Origin: Microbacterium hydrothermale
GTDB taxonomy: Bacteria > Actinomycetota > Actinomycetes > Actinomycetales > Microbacteriaceae
DNA: 64,000 bases
Assembly: GCF_004854025.1 (NCBI RefSeq)
Contig: NZ_STGM01000005.1
Location: forward strand, 1-64,000
Direction: 5' to 3'
Position numbers and translations under genes: made by a program. Below the pieces are notes generated by a model that saw nothing but the letters and a program-made list of their open reading frames with translations, was not told the origin of the DNA and searched no databases. This document shows, piece by piece, positions 63,992-64,000 of the stretch. How positions within the stretch are numbered: position 1 is the stretch's first letter; each line of letters begins with the position of its first letter.

Positions 63992-64000
63992 ATGGCGTCC

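Overview
The window looks like a chromosomal segment of a high-GC Gram-positive actinobacterium, most likely a Microbacteriaceae member close to Microbacterium. This is an inference from the very GC-rich coding, dense ATGA/GTGA gene overlaps, a YkoEDC thiamine-precursor transporter behind a TPP riboswitch, class F sortase with DUF4397 partners, a GntR-controlled methylcitrate cluster and a DUF222/HNH protein. No rRNA, tRNA, CRISPR array, insertion sequence or phage module was recognised.

Layout. 1-4.2 kb: truncated DUF222/HNH protein, a GC-rich repeat gap, a small GntR regulator and a D,D-carboxypeptidase (all minus). 4.3-7.3 kb: TPP riboswitch and ykoE-ykoD-ykoC. 7.4-11.4 kb: a GNAT enzyme, an unknown membrane protein, and SDR / enoyl-CoA hydratase-isomerase / SDR. 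11.5-26.7 kb: the most interesting region. An AsnC/Lrp regulator and M19 dipeptidase (minus) face a peptide-binding lipoprotein and an isocitrate lyase/PEP-mutase family enzyme (plus). Then come nine genes joined by 1-4 nt overlaps: MIO ammonia-lyase, cyclic amidohydrolase, UbiD decarboxylase, M20 carbamoylase-like hydrolase, UbiX prenyltransferase and DppB, C, D, F. I read this as a complete uptake and breakdown route for an amino-acid- or peptide-like compound. Its combination of chemistries does not match the Hut, allantoin, hydantoin or ergothioneine routes I know.

26.7-32.4 kb: HAD phosphatase, then a beta-glucoside PTS operon (EIIBCA, GH1, BglG antiterminator, HPr) behind an antiterminator target overlapping an intrinsic terminator. 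32.6-34 kb: rlmN. 34-40 kb (minus): a cell-surface polysaccharide operon with a GT2 synthase, a GT39-like transferase, a DUF4397 surface protein and a GH8 lipoprotein fused to a class F sortase but broken by a frameshift. 40.2-43 kb: ABC-2 exporter and aldo/keto reductase. 43-46.3 kb: palindromic repeats, DUF4407 protein, Nudix hydrolase, small unknown protein. 46.4-48 kb: quinone reductase and TetR regulator sharing an operator. 48.1-53.8 kb: prpR-prpD-prpB-prpC-thiolase. 53.9-59.1 kb: S51-like peptidase, large sortase-anchored nucleotidase-like protein, VIT1-type transporter. 59.3-64 kb: acyl-CoA dehydrogenase, enoyl-CoA hydratase, MarR regulator and etfBA, a short-chain acyl-CoA oxidation set.

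A second theme is a scattered set of intergenic nested palindromes. An outer inverted repeat encloses an inner one whose arms resemble the outer arms. I found them at seven or more loci with different words, one locus being a tandem array of three. They are not explained by the genes around them.
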